Assembly (NCBI GenBank): GCA_025360495.1
Contig: JANYCC010000163.1
Coordinates: 1-49,345 of the forward strand
Source of the DNA: Verrucomicrobiota bacterium
GTDB taxonomy: Bacteria > Verrucomicrobiota > Verrucomicrobiia > Limisphaerales > UBA9464
Direction: 5' to 3'
Length of the DNA stretch: 49,345 nt
The notes beneath the pieces were generated by a model. It was not told the DNA's origin. It saw only the letters and a list, made by a program, of their open reading frames with translations, and searched no databases. The translations under genes were made by a program, and so were the position numbers. Numbering within the stretch: the stretch's first letter is position 1; every line of letters starts with the position of its first letter. Shown one piece after another: positions 1-8,218 of the stretch.

Positions 1-3000
1 TGAGGTTGAGCCCGGTCCCGGCGGCCCGCAGGGACAGCAGGAACACGCAGGGCTCGGTGTCGGCCTGGAACAGGTTGACCACTTCCTGGCGTCCCTTGGT
101 CTCGCCGGTGAGGATGTGGGTGCGGATGTTCCGTTCGCGACAGACGCCCTCGATGATCTTGAGCATCTCCACGAATTGCGAGAACAGCAGCACCTTGTTC
201 CCGGCCGCGAGGATCGGTTCGATCAGCTCGAACAGGGTGTCGGTCTTGCCCGAGGCCGAGTCGCTGCCCACGAGCCGGGGATGGCAACAGATCTGCCGGA
301 GGCGGGTGAGCGCAGCCAGGACGTGCATCTTGGATTTCGCGACGCCCTTTTCCTGCAGGGTCTTCATCACCTGGTCCCGGCTGCGGCGCAACTCGGCCAG
401 GTAAAGCTTCCGCTGTTCGTCGTCCAATTCGCAGTCGCGTCGCTCCTCGATGCGATCGGGAAGGTCCTGGGCCACCTGGCGCTTGAGGCGGCGGAGCATG
501 AGCGGTCGCAACTTGGCGCTGAGGCGGCGGCGCAACGTGCCCATCTCCCAGTCCGGGCCCTCGCCCTTGGTCTCGTACAGCTCGTTGAAACTGGACTGGC
601 TGCCCAGATAGCCGGGTTGGATGAAGTCCACGATCGACCACAGGTCGAGCAGGCGGTTCTCCAACGGCGTGCCGGTGAGGGCGAGACGCTGGTCGGCCTC
701 GATCTCCTTCACCGCGACTGTGACCTGCGCGGTGGGGTTCTTGATGAACTGCGCCTCGTCCAGGACCAGGGCCCGGAAATCGAACTTGCACAACTCGTCG
801 AGGTCCCGTCGGAGGATGGCATAATTGGTGACGACGATGTCGTTCTCCGGGATCTGTTTGCGCAGGTTATGGCGCGCCTGTCCGGATTGCAGCACCAGCA
901 CCTTGAGATGCGGGACAAACTTCTCCGCCTCCCGCCGCCAGTTGTAGAGGACCGAGGCCGGGCAGATGACCAGGGACGGTTTGCGGTCCTTCTTGAGCGT
1001 GGTCTCGTGGAGCCAGGTCAGCCACGCCAGGGTCTGCAGGGTTTTGCCGAGACCCATGTCGTCGGCCAGGATGCCGCCCAGTTTCAACCGGGTGAGATTG
1101 CAGAGGAAATTGAAACCCTCCTTCTGGTAGGGGCGCATCTCCGCGTGGACCGTCAGCGGGAGCTTGGTGTCGGGAACGCCCTTGAAATTGGCGAGCTTCT
1201 CGCGCAGGGCCGCCACCGCCTTCTCCGCCCCGAGGGCCGCCACCGTGGCCTCGTCCAGTTGGGTGGCGTGCAGCAACGACGCCCGCTGCGCTTCCGGGGT
1301 CAACCCCTCCAACCCGAGAGTCGCCGCGGTTTCATGCGCCTTTTTGTTGGCGTCCACATCGATCTCGACCCAACCGCCGTCGGGCAGTTTGACGAACCGG
1401 GTGTTGGCCGCCGCAAGACGCTGGAGGTCCGCGGGTGAAAGCTTCATGCCCTCCGCCTCCCATTCGGCGCTGACGCTCAGCCAATCGATGCCCGAGCCCC
1501 GGAGCACGAGCTTGGGTCGGACGATGCGGCGGGTGAGGAACAGGCGTTGGAACGCGGGGTTCCCGAGGTACTCGGCGTCGGCGGGCCGATCCTGCCAGGA
1601 GAACGCCAGCTGCGACAGGGCGTGTTCATTGGCGTCCAGCACCCAAAGCCCGGGCTCCGGGGTGAACCAATCGGCCTGTTGCAACCAAAGGATGGTCGGA
1701 TGCAGGCGCGGGTCATCGAGCAATTCCGGCCGGCCGTCCCCGCCGTTGCGGACCACGACCCGTTGCCATTCGTGACCGTTCCACTGCCATTCCGAACCGT
1801 CCTTTTCGCTGATGGCGAGCAGGCGGACGCGGATCACCTCGTCGGCCAGCTCAAAGATGAATTGGGGCCGCGCCGTGTGGGTTTCGCACAACTGGTTCCA
1901 ATCGGCCCCGGCATCCTCCTTCGCCTGGGTCTTGCGCAACTCGGTGAGCAGCCGCTGGGAGAGCCGGCGGACCGGCACGATGGGACGTTGGGCCCAGGGT
2001 CCCAGCAATTGCGGGGGCGGCGCGTGGCGGAGCACCAGGAACTCATTGTCCACCAGCACCAGGGGGGGTTCCCCGACGAAGAACCGGCTTTCCGGAAGCG
2101 AGCGTTGCTGGCCGTCGCCGGCCACCAGCACGTGGGTGAAACTCATCTCGCCGTCGATGGTTTCCAACCGCGGCTTCAGCTCGGCCACGCGCCCGACGAA
2201 CTGCAGGTTGGTGGCCGTGCCATGGAGTTCCAACCGCGGACCGTGCGCCCATTTCGCCACCCAGGCCAGCAGGTCCGGACCTTCCAGCACCAGCAGTTCC
2301 CCCTCCTTCACCTTCTCCGCCCAATTCGCATGCAACCAGTCGATCACCTGCCAGTCCTCGGCCGGGAACAGTTCCGCCTCATGCGCCGCCCGGGTCCGCA
2401 GGTCGCACAGGTCCGACAGGAACTTCTCCTTCTCGCCCGAGCGGGAACGGAACAGGAAGAACCGCACGACGAGCCGCCACTGGTTGATGTCGGCGGTGGC
2501 GCGCCGGGGCTCGCACACCACGCGCAATGCGGCGCGCGGGGAATCCAGGTGGGTGTGGTTCGGCGGGAACAGCCAATTCTCCAATTCCTGGACGAAACCC
2601 GATTCTTTCTCGGACTGCTCCACCTCGGCGAACCGCTCGAAATTCGCGTGCTGGATCAGTTCCGTCGGCAGGGAACGGTTGGAGCGCAGGAACAGCATCG
2701 CCACCTCTTCCAGCCGGGGTTTGCCATTGGCGACCTGGATCCGGGCCCACCAATCGTGCTGGCCAAAATCGTTCCGTCGCAGGGCCAGTTTCTCCAGGTA
2801 ATCGTCAAACAACAGGTAGGCCCGTTGCGGATCGGCACAGCCCGAGAGCAGCCGCAGGACCGCCTCCCGGTCCGCCACCTTCTCCTTCGAGTCCGCCAGC
2901 TCGCGCCGCAGGTCGGCAAACGACCCATAGGTGCTGTTCAACACCCGGTGGTGGGCGTCGTATTTCGTCGTGTTGACCGCGCGCGGCGCGGCCAGTTTGT

Positions 3001-3025
3001 TGCTGCTGCGTGTACCTCTAGCCAT
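1..3025 (-). CDS. SNF2-family DEAD/DEAH helicase, C-terminus off window
   Basis: SWI2/SNF2-type ATPase of superfamily 2, a dsDNA translocase that remodels or strips protein-DNA complexes. I translated it by hand because it runs off the left edge and is missing from the ORF track. From ATG at 3025 it stays open for about 1008 codons. The N-terminal ~600 residues are poorly conserved, as is usual for bacterial SNF2 proteins. The helicase core starts near residue 640 with DDMGLGKT (motif I), then DEAQ (motif II), LTGTPLENRLLDLWS (motif III) and, just before the edge, LRAAGTGLNL (motif V). Only motif VI and the tail are missing. A radical SAM gene lies 117 bp upstream on the same strand. The long plus-strand ORFs here are antisense shadows. 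Family assignment is firm; its cellular target is unknown. Confidence 0.95.
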   Translation of the reverse strand, partial: MARGTRSSNKLAAPRAVNTTKYDAHHRVLNSTYGSFADLRRELADSKEKVADREAVLRLLSGCADPQRAYLLFDDYLEKLALRRNDFGQHDWWARIQVANGKPRLEEVAMLFLRSNRSLPTELIQHANFERFAEVEQSEKESGFVQELENWLFPPNHTHLDSPRAALRVVCEPRRATADINQWRLVVRFFLFRSRSGEKEKFLSDLCDLRTRAAHEAELFPAEDWQVIDWLHANWAEKVKEGELLVLEGPDLLAWVAKWAHGPRLELHGTATNLQFVGRVAELKPRLETIDGEMSFTHVLVAGDGQQRSLPESRFFVGEPPLVLVDNEFLVLRHAPPPQLLGPWAQRPIVPVRRLSQRLLTELRKTQAKEDAGADWNQLCETHTARPQFIFELADEVIRVRLLAISEKDGSEWQWNGHEWQRVVVRNGGDGRPELLDDPRLHPTILWLQQADWFTPEPGLWVLDANEHALSQLAFSWQDRPADAEYLGNPAFQRLFLTRRIVRPKLVLRGSGIDWLSVSAEWEAEGMKLSPADLQRLAAANTRFVKLPDGGWVEIDVDANKKAHETAATLGLEGLTPEAQRASLLHATQLDEATVAALGAEKAVAALREKLANFKGVPDTKLPLTVHAEMRPYQKEGFNFLCNLTRLKLGGILADDMGLGKTLQTLAWLTWLHETTLKKDRKPSLVICPASVLYNWRREAEKFVPHLKVLVLQSGQARHNLRKQIPENDIVVTNYAILRRDLDELCKFDFRALVLDEAQFIKNPTAQVTVAVKEIEADQRLALTGTPLENRLLDLWSIVDFIQPGYLGSQSSFNELYETKGEGPDWEMGTLRRRLSAKLRPLMLRRLKRQVAQDLPDRIEERRDCELDDEQRKLYLAELRRSRDQVMKTLQEKGVAKSKMHVLAALTRLRQICCHPRLVGSDSASGKTDTLFELIEPILAAGNKVLLFSQFVEMLKIIEGVCRERNIRTHILTGETKGRQEVVNLFQADTEPCVFLLSLRAAGTGLNL

Positions 3026-3142
3026 GTCGGTCCCAAAAAGCCGTCCAGCCCCGCAGGGACAGGCACGTCGGATCATTATGTCTCCGGTACGCCCTCCCGG
3101 GGTCAACAGGAAACGTGGAAATTGCCGGGTTTTCGCCGACGA

Positions 3143-4321
3143 CTACACGCCGCCGATCCATTTCCGATCGTCCCACACCGCCTTCAAGGAGGTCAGGTTG
3201 CGGGGGTCAAACACATGGCCGGCGGCCTTCCCCAACCGCCCCTTGCGGAGCGCCTGCCAGGCATCGCTGGCATTGATCGCGACATGCTGCAACACGCTCG
3301 GATCCCGGTAGCAATCGATCATGCAGCGGGTGCACCCGTCGCGAATCAGCTTCGAGTCGTCCCACTCGTACACATTGCACATCGGCGTCTCCCAGAAATG
3401 GCACCGGTAGAGGTTCAGATGCCAGTCGAGGTAGAAGTACTTGTGGCCGCCCAGACACCCGAAATGCTCCTTCTCGCCCTTCACATGGCGTTGCATTTCG
3501 GTCAGCGATTCGGTCGGGTTGACCACCGGAAACCCGCTCCGCTGCTTCATCCGCTTGATCTTCTCGAACAACTCCCACATCTCGTCGTTCGAATAGCTCA
3601 CCAACCCGCCATCGCTGAAACTCAGGTAACTGCTCTTCAGGTTGGTCAGCGGATAACTGAAGGTGCAGCTCTTGAACCCCATCGCTTCCAGGAATTCGGG
3701 GAGCTTGTCGTAATCCTCGATCAACCGGCTGGCCGTCACGCTCGCCGTCGTCTGGATCCCGGCCCCTTGGAAAAATTGATTCGCCCGCCGGATCTTGCGG
3801 CATACATCCGGCAATCCCCGGTTCTTCTCGTGCTTCGCCACGTCATGGGCGTCGATCGACATGATCACGCTGCTCAGGCCGTCGGAAGCCAGCGCCCGCA
3901 TGTTTTCCTCGTTCCACAGGCCGCCGTTGGTGCAGATCATCGGGTGGATGCCCTGGCGCGCCGAGGCCCGCACCATGGCGCGGAGATCGCGATGAACCAT
4001 GGGTTCGCCGCCGACGAACAGCAGGTAGCCGATGTGGTTGCGCTTCGCGATGTCGATCACGTCCAACGATTCCTGGAGCGTCACCGAGCGGCGCTTCTTG
4101 GGGTCGAACTGCGAGCGCGCGAACCCGCAGAACCCACAGTCGGCGTTGCACAGGTTGGTGATCGCGAACTGGAGATAACCCGGCCCGCCATTCTTGAGGA
4201 CATCCCCCAACAATTTGAGGACCGGCGTGCGCGGGCGCGGAACGGGGCGCGACAGGTCATCGGCCACCGCGACGGAGGCGGCGGAGGCGGCGGGCTTTTC
4301 AGGCAGGACGGCGGAACTCAT
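3143..4321 (-). CDS. Radical SAM protein with C-terminal SPASM-like Cys cluster
   Basis: A 392-aa radical SAM enzyme. The [4Fe-4S] motif CNADCGFC (Cys58, Cys62, Cys65) matches CxxxCxxC, and GGEP follows as the usual SAM-binding turn. The C-terminal third has many cysteines, including RCHFW, PMC and CTRCMIDC, which resembles the auxiliary-cluster half of SPASM/twitch proteins. That suggests a second Fe-S cluster and possibly peptide or other macromolecule modification, which is inference. The ATG at 4321 gives a short Ala/Pro-rich leader before the barrel. It precedes the SNF2 gene on the same strand and could share its transcript, but no substrate peptide or partner is visible. The substrate is unknown; HpnH-like or peptide-maturase roles are possible but not supported. 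Confidence 0.88.
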   Translation of the reverse strand: MSSAVLPEKPAASAASVAVADDLSRPVPRPRTPVLKLLGDVLKNGGPGYLQFAITNLCNADCGFCGFARSQFDPKKRRSVTLQESLDVIDIAKRNHIGYLLFVGGEPMVHRDLRAMVRASARQGIHPMICTNGGLWNEENMRALASDGLSSVIMSIDAHDVAKHEKNRGLPDVCRKIRRANQFFQGAGIQTTASVTASRLIEDYDKLPEFLEAMGFKSCTFSYPLTNLKSSYLSFSDGGLVSYSNDEMWELFEKIKRMKQRSGFPVVNPTESLTEMQRHVKGEKEHFGCLGGHKYFYLDWHLNLYRCHFWETPMCNVYEWDDSKLIRDGCTRCMIDCYRDPSVLQHVAINASDAWQALRKGRLGKAAGHVFDPRNLTSLKAVWDDRKWIGGV

Positions 4322-4383
4322 GCAATCGGGCGCGCAGTGTTGTCAAAAACGCGCTTCCCGCAATCCTTTCGTTGCGGAGGGGG

Positions 4384-4425
4384 GATTCGGAGATCGGGGA
4401 TCGCAGATGGGAGATCGGGGGAAAT
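4384..4425. repeat. Degenerate heptad repeat (GATCGGG-like)
   Basis: About six consecutive 7-bp units (ATTCGGA, GATCGGG, GATCGCA, GATGGGA, GATCGGG) lie immediately downstream of the radical SAM start, in the divergent spacer. The period is seven although the unit drifts. A longer array with closely related units occurs at 38912-39044. Confidence 0.7.
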
Positions 4426-4653
4426 GAGACCGGGCTGAACCGATGGGAAGGTGATGAACAACGAAGGGTGCGAAGGGATCGGAAAAGCCAAGGCACGCGA
4501 TGGAACCGGCCGGAACCGAAACCAGGGAGGGCGTACGAACGCGCGACAGCGTCTTGGAGCGCGGGAGTCCCCTACCGCTTTCCTGCGGGGATACGGGGCG
4601 GATTGGCGGCCGCTTTTCCCTATCGGCGCCCGGATCCAGGCAGGGGCGCCCGG

Positions 4654-4762
4654 ATGAAACCGAAAAATTCCCACGGTGTTGATCTGCGCACGCCGCCGCC
4701 GGAAACTGCGGGTCCAACCGGATCGGAATGTCATGGAAAACCCAGGGTCAATCGACCGAGCA
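4654..4762 (+). repeat. Duplicated leader, copy A
   Basis: Three blocks recur in the same order at 6138-6213: GATGAAACCGAAA, CGGTGTTGATC and a 30-bp block beginning GTCATGGAAAACCCA and ending ATCGACCGA (two differences between copies). Each copy lies directly before or at the start of a hypothetical membrane-anchored protein gene. The 30-bp block contains the palindrome GGTCRATCGACC, perfect in copy B and with one mismatch here. It could be an operator, a shared N-terminal coding segment or part of a dispersed repeat. Confidence 0.6.
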
Positions 4763-4786
4763 GCGCCGGCCACCTCCGAGCCATGA
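4733..4786 (+). CDS. 17-aa leader ORF overlapping next start by ATGA
   Basis: ATG at 4733 opens a 17-codon ORF beginning MENPGSIDR and ending with TGA at 4784-4786. The stop overlaps the ATG of the 431-aa gene in an ATGA arrangement. The second copy of the leader encodes MENPRSIDR, but there it continues in frame into a 91-aa membrane protein. This ORF may therefore be a coupled leader peptide or the remnant of a longer N-terminus displaced by a frameshift. It is too short for the ORF track and is called only on arrangement and similarity to copy B. Confidence 0.3.
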   Translation: MENPGSIDRAAPATSEP

Positions 4787-6078
4787 CCCCGCGCCGCCGA
4801 AGGCTTGCCGTCGCCGCGGTGATCGTGGGGATTTCCGCCCTGTGGCCGTTGATGATCTGGCGTTCGACCGGCTCCACACTCGGTCGACTCCGCGCCCAAG
4901 GCCTGCCGACAACACCCAAAGAGCTCGACGAATGGCGCCACCCGGTCCCGGACGCCGATAATCTGGCAACCGCGATTCTCGATGCGCAGTCGGCTTTCCG
5001 GACGCCCCGCGACACCAACACACCTTTTCTGACGAATCTCATGGTGCCTCCACATCCGGTGGACCCGACCTTGCTGGCCCGGTGGAGGACAGAGGTCGGT
5101 TACAATCGCGAAGCTCTGGAGGCACTACGGGCAGGCCGCGGACGGACGGCGTCGCACTATCCCGTGACCGTCCAAGCCGGGATCCCCATCAGTCCGTTCC
5201 GTTATCGGGAAGCGATGGCCCTGGCCCGGGTTTGCGCGCTCGCGTCGCTGACCGATGCGGAATCCGGCCGACCTGGCGAGGCGGTGAATGATGTCGAGGA
5301 CATCCTGTTGATCGCCCGAAGCCTTGAGCCAGAACCCAACAACCTTTCGCAATTATTTCGGGTCGTCTTCATCGAGACCGCCGCCCGCGCGACAGCCCTC
5401 AGCCTGCCCCGCGCGACCGTGGATGAAGGCGCGTGGAAAAGTCTTCAGGATGCCTTTGCCAAGGCGGATGACCTCCAAGGGATCCGGACCGGACTGGTGG
5501 GGGAAATCGCCAACGCGGATCGTGGATTTGACTTGATGACGCCCTTGGGGTGGTCGGGGGATTTTCACAGTTTTTTCTATCATTGCTCTGGTCGGCGGGC
5601 CGTGGACCAGGATTCCTATGTCGGATGCCTCGGGGACCTATTGGACGCCTTGAACCACCCGTTTCCCGACGCCATACGGCTAGGCGAAGCCCCCACTTTG
5701 CGCCTCAGGAGTCAGCACCAACGACTGTCCAAGAGATTCGGATTCTCCCCCATGAGCTCCTCGGGCGTGACCCGTGGCATCCTCTCCCAAGCCGGTTGCC
5801 TGGCCTACGCCCGGTCCGCGACCCTTGTCTGCGCCGTCGAACGTCACCGACTCGCGCACGAAGGCCGGCTTCCTGACAAGCTGAGTGATTTGGTGCCGGC
5901 ACTGATTTCCTCCGTGCCGACGGACCCGTTCGACGGGCAACCCTTGCGGTATCTGCGGACCGGCGAGTCTTATACCCTATATAGCGTCGGGCAGGACACA
6001 CGGGATGATGGGGGCCAGATTGGAAAACCGTTCGATGATACCCGAGGTCCCGATGTGGGGCTGAAGGTGGGCCGGTAG
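4783..6078 (+). CDS. Hypothetical protein, N-terminal membrane anchor
   Basis: A 431-aa protein of unknown function. I start it at ATG 4783 because the upstream codons of the 568-aa ORF run through repeat DNA, whereas 4783 gives a basic MTPRRRR followed by a hydrophobic segment (about residues 8-26), a plausible signal anchor. The middle is Ala/Leu-rich and probably helical. The C-terminus has DPFDGQPLRY followed by YTLYSVGQDTRDDGG. In my recollection this kind of ending recurs in hypothetical proteins of Verrucomicrobia and Planctomycetes, but no enzymatic motif is visible. It probably faces the periplasm. The start overlaps the 17-aa leader ORF by ATGA. Confidence 0.75.
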   Translation: MTPRRRRLAVAAVIVGISALWPLMIWRSTGSTLGRLRAQGLPTTPKELDEWRHPVPDADNLATAILDAQSAFRTPRDTNTPFLTNLMVPPHPVDPTLLARWRTEVGYNREALEALRAGRGRTASHYPVTVQAGIPISPFRYREAMALARVCALASLTDAESGRPGEAVNDVEDILLIARSLEPEPNNLSQLFRVVFIETAARATALSLPRATVDEGAWKSLQDAFAKADDLQGIRTGLVGEIANADRGFDLMTPLGWSGDFHSFFYHCSGRRAVDQDSYVGCLGDLLDALNHPFPDAIRLGEAPTLRLRSQHQRLSKRFGFSPMSSSGVTRGILSQAGCLAYARSATLVCAVERHRLAHEGRLPDKLSDLVPALISSVPTDPFDGQPLRYLRTGESYTLYSVGQDTRDDGGQIGKPFDDTRGPDVGLKVGR

Positions 6079-6137
6079 GTGGACGGCAAACGCCGTCTTT
6101 GAACAGCGGGACCGAGAACGGATCGCGGGATGAAACC

Positions 6138-6213
6138 TGATGAAACCGAAATCCTCCCCCCGGTGTTGATCACGGCGCGTCATGGAAAACCCAAGGTCGA
6201 TCGACCGATTTGT
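6138..6213 (+). repeat. Duplicated leader, copy B
   Basis: Second copy of the leader seen at 4654-4762, here compressed to about 76 bp. It carries GATGAAACCGAAA, CGGTGTTGATC and the 30-bp block with a perfect 12-bp palindrome GGTCGATCGACC. The ATG inside the block opens the 91-aa membrane protein. Confidence 0.6.
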
Positions 6214-6457
6214 GCTGGCACCTCTCCTGACACTTTTGGGTGTCGCCACCGTCGCGGCCCTCGGCACCGGCGTTTACCTCAGAGAATGGGACATCGTGTT
6301 GGAATGGCTCGTGTCAGTCGCGGGCCTCGTTGGTTTTTGCGGGCTGCTCGGGATCCTGAATGCGGCCTTGTTTGGACCGATTTTCTGGCTGATGAGCCGA
6401 ATGGCGGACCGGAAGGCCGGCGATGGGAATCGGATCTCTCCTCCTCGCCGGGATTGA
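6182..6457 (+). CDS. Small membrane protein, two predicted TM segments
   Basis: A 91-aa ORF starting MENPRSIDR with two hydrophobic stretches, about residues 10-31 and 38-68 (the latter includes SVAGLVGFCGLLGILNAALF), and a charged C-terminal tail. No family is recognised. The first nine residues lie in the duplicated leader and match the 17-aa ORF at 4733, which argues either for a real shared N-terminus or for chance coding through a repeat. No clear Shine-Dalgarno sequence was seen. It follows the 431-aa hypothetical gene by 103 bp on the same strand. Coding status is uncertain. Confidence 0.45.
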   Translation: MENPRSIDRFVLAPLLTLLGVATVAALGTGVYLREWDIVLEWLVSVAGLVGFCGLLGILNAALFGPIFWLMSRMADRKAGDGNRISPPRRD

Positions 6458-6482
6458 CACTATGGGAACACTCGCAAAAACG

Positions 6483-6713
6483 AACCACGGATGACACGGA
6501 TGACACGGATGACACGGATGACACGGATGACACGGATGACACGGATGAGAGGAAGAAAACGAACCGGCCAATCCATGAGGCAGGCAAGGATGTGCCCACG
6601 AAACTCACGAAACACACGAAAGGGAAGGCGCGCTTCCGGCCCCTGGGCATTCGTGCGTTTCGTGTGTTTCGTGGGCAGCCCTTTCTTTCCATGCCCATCT
6701 GTAATCCGTGGTT
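6483..6713. repeat. Composite palindromic repeat element
   Basis: The outer boundary is a perfect 10-bp inverted repeat, AACCACGGAT at 6483-6492 and ATCCGTGGTT at 6704-6713. Inside are seven tandem CACGGATGA units (6486-6548), then a 24-bp inverted repeat with two mismatches (6595-6618 against 6652-6675) made of CACGAAAC motifs around a 33-bp loop. The element fills most of the 311-bp gap between the 91-aa ORF and chrA. Downstream DNA (TTTGCGTTCTTTCGCGGC, about 6729-6746) resembles 36973-36991. It has no coding capacity. Confidence 0.8.
6486..6548 (+). repeat. Tandem nonamer, 7 x CACGGATGA
   Basis: Seven perfect copies of CACGGATGA with no interruption. The array is divisible by three, so it reads as a repetitive dipeptide-like ORF in several frames; those track entries are artefacts. 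Perfect identity between units suggests recent expansion or slippage. Confidence 0.95.
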
Positions 6714-6768
6714 GGTTTCCTTCGTTCCCTTTGCGTTCTTTCGCGGCCCTCTATGCGGGTCGCGGCTC

Positions 6769-8010
6769 TCAGGCCGTCCCCAGCGCCAGCCCGATCAGGC
6801 CGCCGCCCAGCACCAGCCAGGCGGAGTTCACTTTCCAACGGAACAGGAGCAGGGCCGAAACCAACGCCAACAGCACCGTCGGCACGTCCATGATCGCCCC
6901 GACCGCAAGCCGGACCGTGACCACTGCCATCAGGCCCATTGACGCCGCATTCACGCCGTCCAAGAGCGCACCGGTGGCGGGCCACGAACGCAATTTGGGG
7001 ATCAATGTCCCACTCGCCGCCACGAGTACGAAAGCCGGCAGGAAAATCCCCACGGTCGCCGCCGCCGCCGCCGGGACTCCGCCCAGCACATAGCCAATGA
7101 ACGTCGCCGTTGTGAAGACCGGGCCCGGCGTGAACTGCCCCACGGCGACCGCATCGAGCAGTTGGTTCTCGGTCAACCAATGGCGGTGTTCCACCAGGTC
7201 GGTCCGCAGGAACGCCAGGAGCACATAACCACTCCCATATAATACCGACCCGATTTTGAGGAAGACACCGAACAGGGCCGCGGTGCTGAACGGTGCCATT
7301 CCCGCCACCGCAACCCCTGCACCCGTCGCGCCCGCCACCGGGGCGGAGAGCGCCGTCCCCCACGGCGACAGGCCGATCACGGGTACGCGGCCTTGGATCC
7401 CACCACCGCCCGGTCGCCCCAAGACCCGCAACAGGGCCACCAGTCCCGCCGCCAGCAGTACGGGGAGTTCGGAGATCCCAGCGAAACTCAGCGCCGTCGC
7501 GATCAGCCCGATCCCGGCGAGCCAACGGGTGCGCAGTGCGGTCCGTCCCAGCTTCCAGACGGCCTGTCCCACCACCGCGATGATCACCGGTTTGACGCCG
7601 TATAGCAGGCCTTGGGCGGCCGGCAGTTTTCCAAAACGGACATAAGCCCAGCCCACGCCGATCACGATCAGGGTCGCCGGCAGGATGAAACACAGGCCGG
7701 CGACCAAGAGCCCCGCCCACCCGGCGCGTCGATGCCCGAGCAGCAGCGCCATCTCGGTGGAATTGGGGCCGGGAATGAGGTTGGTGGCGCCCCAGAGATC
7801 GAGGAATTCGGCGTGCGTGACCCAACCCCGGCGCCTCACCATCTCCTCTTCCATCATCGCCACATGGACGGCCGGCCCCCCGAAAGTCGTGGAACCGAGC
7901 CGGAGGAACACGGCGGCCACCTCGCGCAGCCGGCGGTTTCGTTCCGGGCCACTCCTTCCGTTCCAGCTCGGGTCGGGCTGACTGGACCGGGGCGGTTCGA
8001 CCGTGGGCAT
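6769..8010 (-). CDS. chrA: Chromate transporter (ChrA/CHR family)
   Basis: An integral inner-membrane transporter of the CHR family, whose studied members export chromate by proton exchange. The long two-domain form is present. The first CHR half has the LRLGSTTFGGPAVH and NLIPGPNSTEMALLLG signatures, and the second half repeats the pattern (FLKIGSVLYGSGYVLLAFL, VGQFTPGPVFTTATFIGYVLGG). About ten or more hydrophobic segments are visible. I choose ATG 8010, giving 413 aa, close to the family norm. The longer ORF to 8238 adds about 76 non-conserved residues and would overlap uxaE. An ATG at 8178 has a GGGAGG about 10 nt upstream and cannot be excluded. Whether chromate is the real substrate is not shown. 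Confidence 0.88.
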   Translation of the reverse strand: MPTVEPPRSSQPDPSWNGRSGPERNRRLREVAAVFLRLGSTTFGGPAVHVAMMEEEMVRRRGWVTHAEFLDLWGATNLIPGPNSTEMALLLGHRRAGWAGLLVAGLCFILPATLIVIGVGWAYVRFGKLPAAQGLLYGVKPVIIAVVGQAVWKLGRTALRTRWLAGIGLIATALSFAGISELPVLLAAGLVALLRVLGRPGGGGIQGRVPVIGLSPWGTALSAPVAGATGAGVAVAGMAPFSTAALFGVFLKIGSVLYGSGYVLLAFLRTDLVEHRHWLTENQLLDAVAVGQFTPGPVFTTATFIGYVLGGVPAAAAATVGIFLPAFVLVAASGTLIPKLRSWPATGALLDGVNAASMGLMAVVTVRLAVGAIMDVPTVLLALVSALLLFRWKVNSAWLVLGGGLIGLALGTA

Positions 8011-8218
8011 CCCCGGGACTCTGCGCGGCTGCGGTTTCGCCGGCAATCCGATCGATGGGTCCGGTAGGGCGAGTTTCCACCCGAGCCGCGTTGGTTTGGC
8101 GGCGGTGTGCATGGAAGGGGCATTCAAGATCGGCTCGGGTGGAACCTCGCCCCACCGGCCAATGCCTGTCTCCGTCATTGCCGCCGCGCCCTCCCATCGT
8201 TCAGCCTCGCCGTCACGG
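8011..8218. other. chrA-uxaE divergent spacer
   Basis: This 208-bp region separates the divergent chrA and uxaE starts. It is GC-rich and contains GGCTCGGGTGGAACCTCGCC around 8130-8150, which looks like repeat-derived DNA, although I see no second copy in this window. If chrA really starts at 8178, most of it becomes coding. No convincing promoter was identified. Confidence 0.4.

Larger units (their letters stand above)
4322..4782. other. Divergent intergenic region with repeats
   Basis: This 461-bp spacer lies between the divergent radical SAM gene and the 431-aa hypothetical gene. It holds a degenerate heptad run near 4384-4425, a potential stem (TCCCC/GGGGA) around 4568-4595 and the first copy of the duplicated leader near 4654-4762. 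Small ORFs from the track in this region show no family similarity I recognise and change frame across the repeats, so I treat them as non-coding. No convincing -35/-10 pair was seen. Confidence 0.6.

Noticed and set aside
1547-4438. 963-aa plus-strand ORF
   Set aside because: It lies antisense to the SNF2 and radical SAM genes, which carry clear catalytic motifs. Its sequence is His/Arg/Gln-rich with no domain, typical of antisense reading in GC-rich DNA.
6486-6548. Possible CRISPR array
   Set aside because: The 9-bp units are contiguous without spacers. The 29-bp units at 36841 also lack spacers. No cas gene is present.
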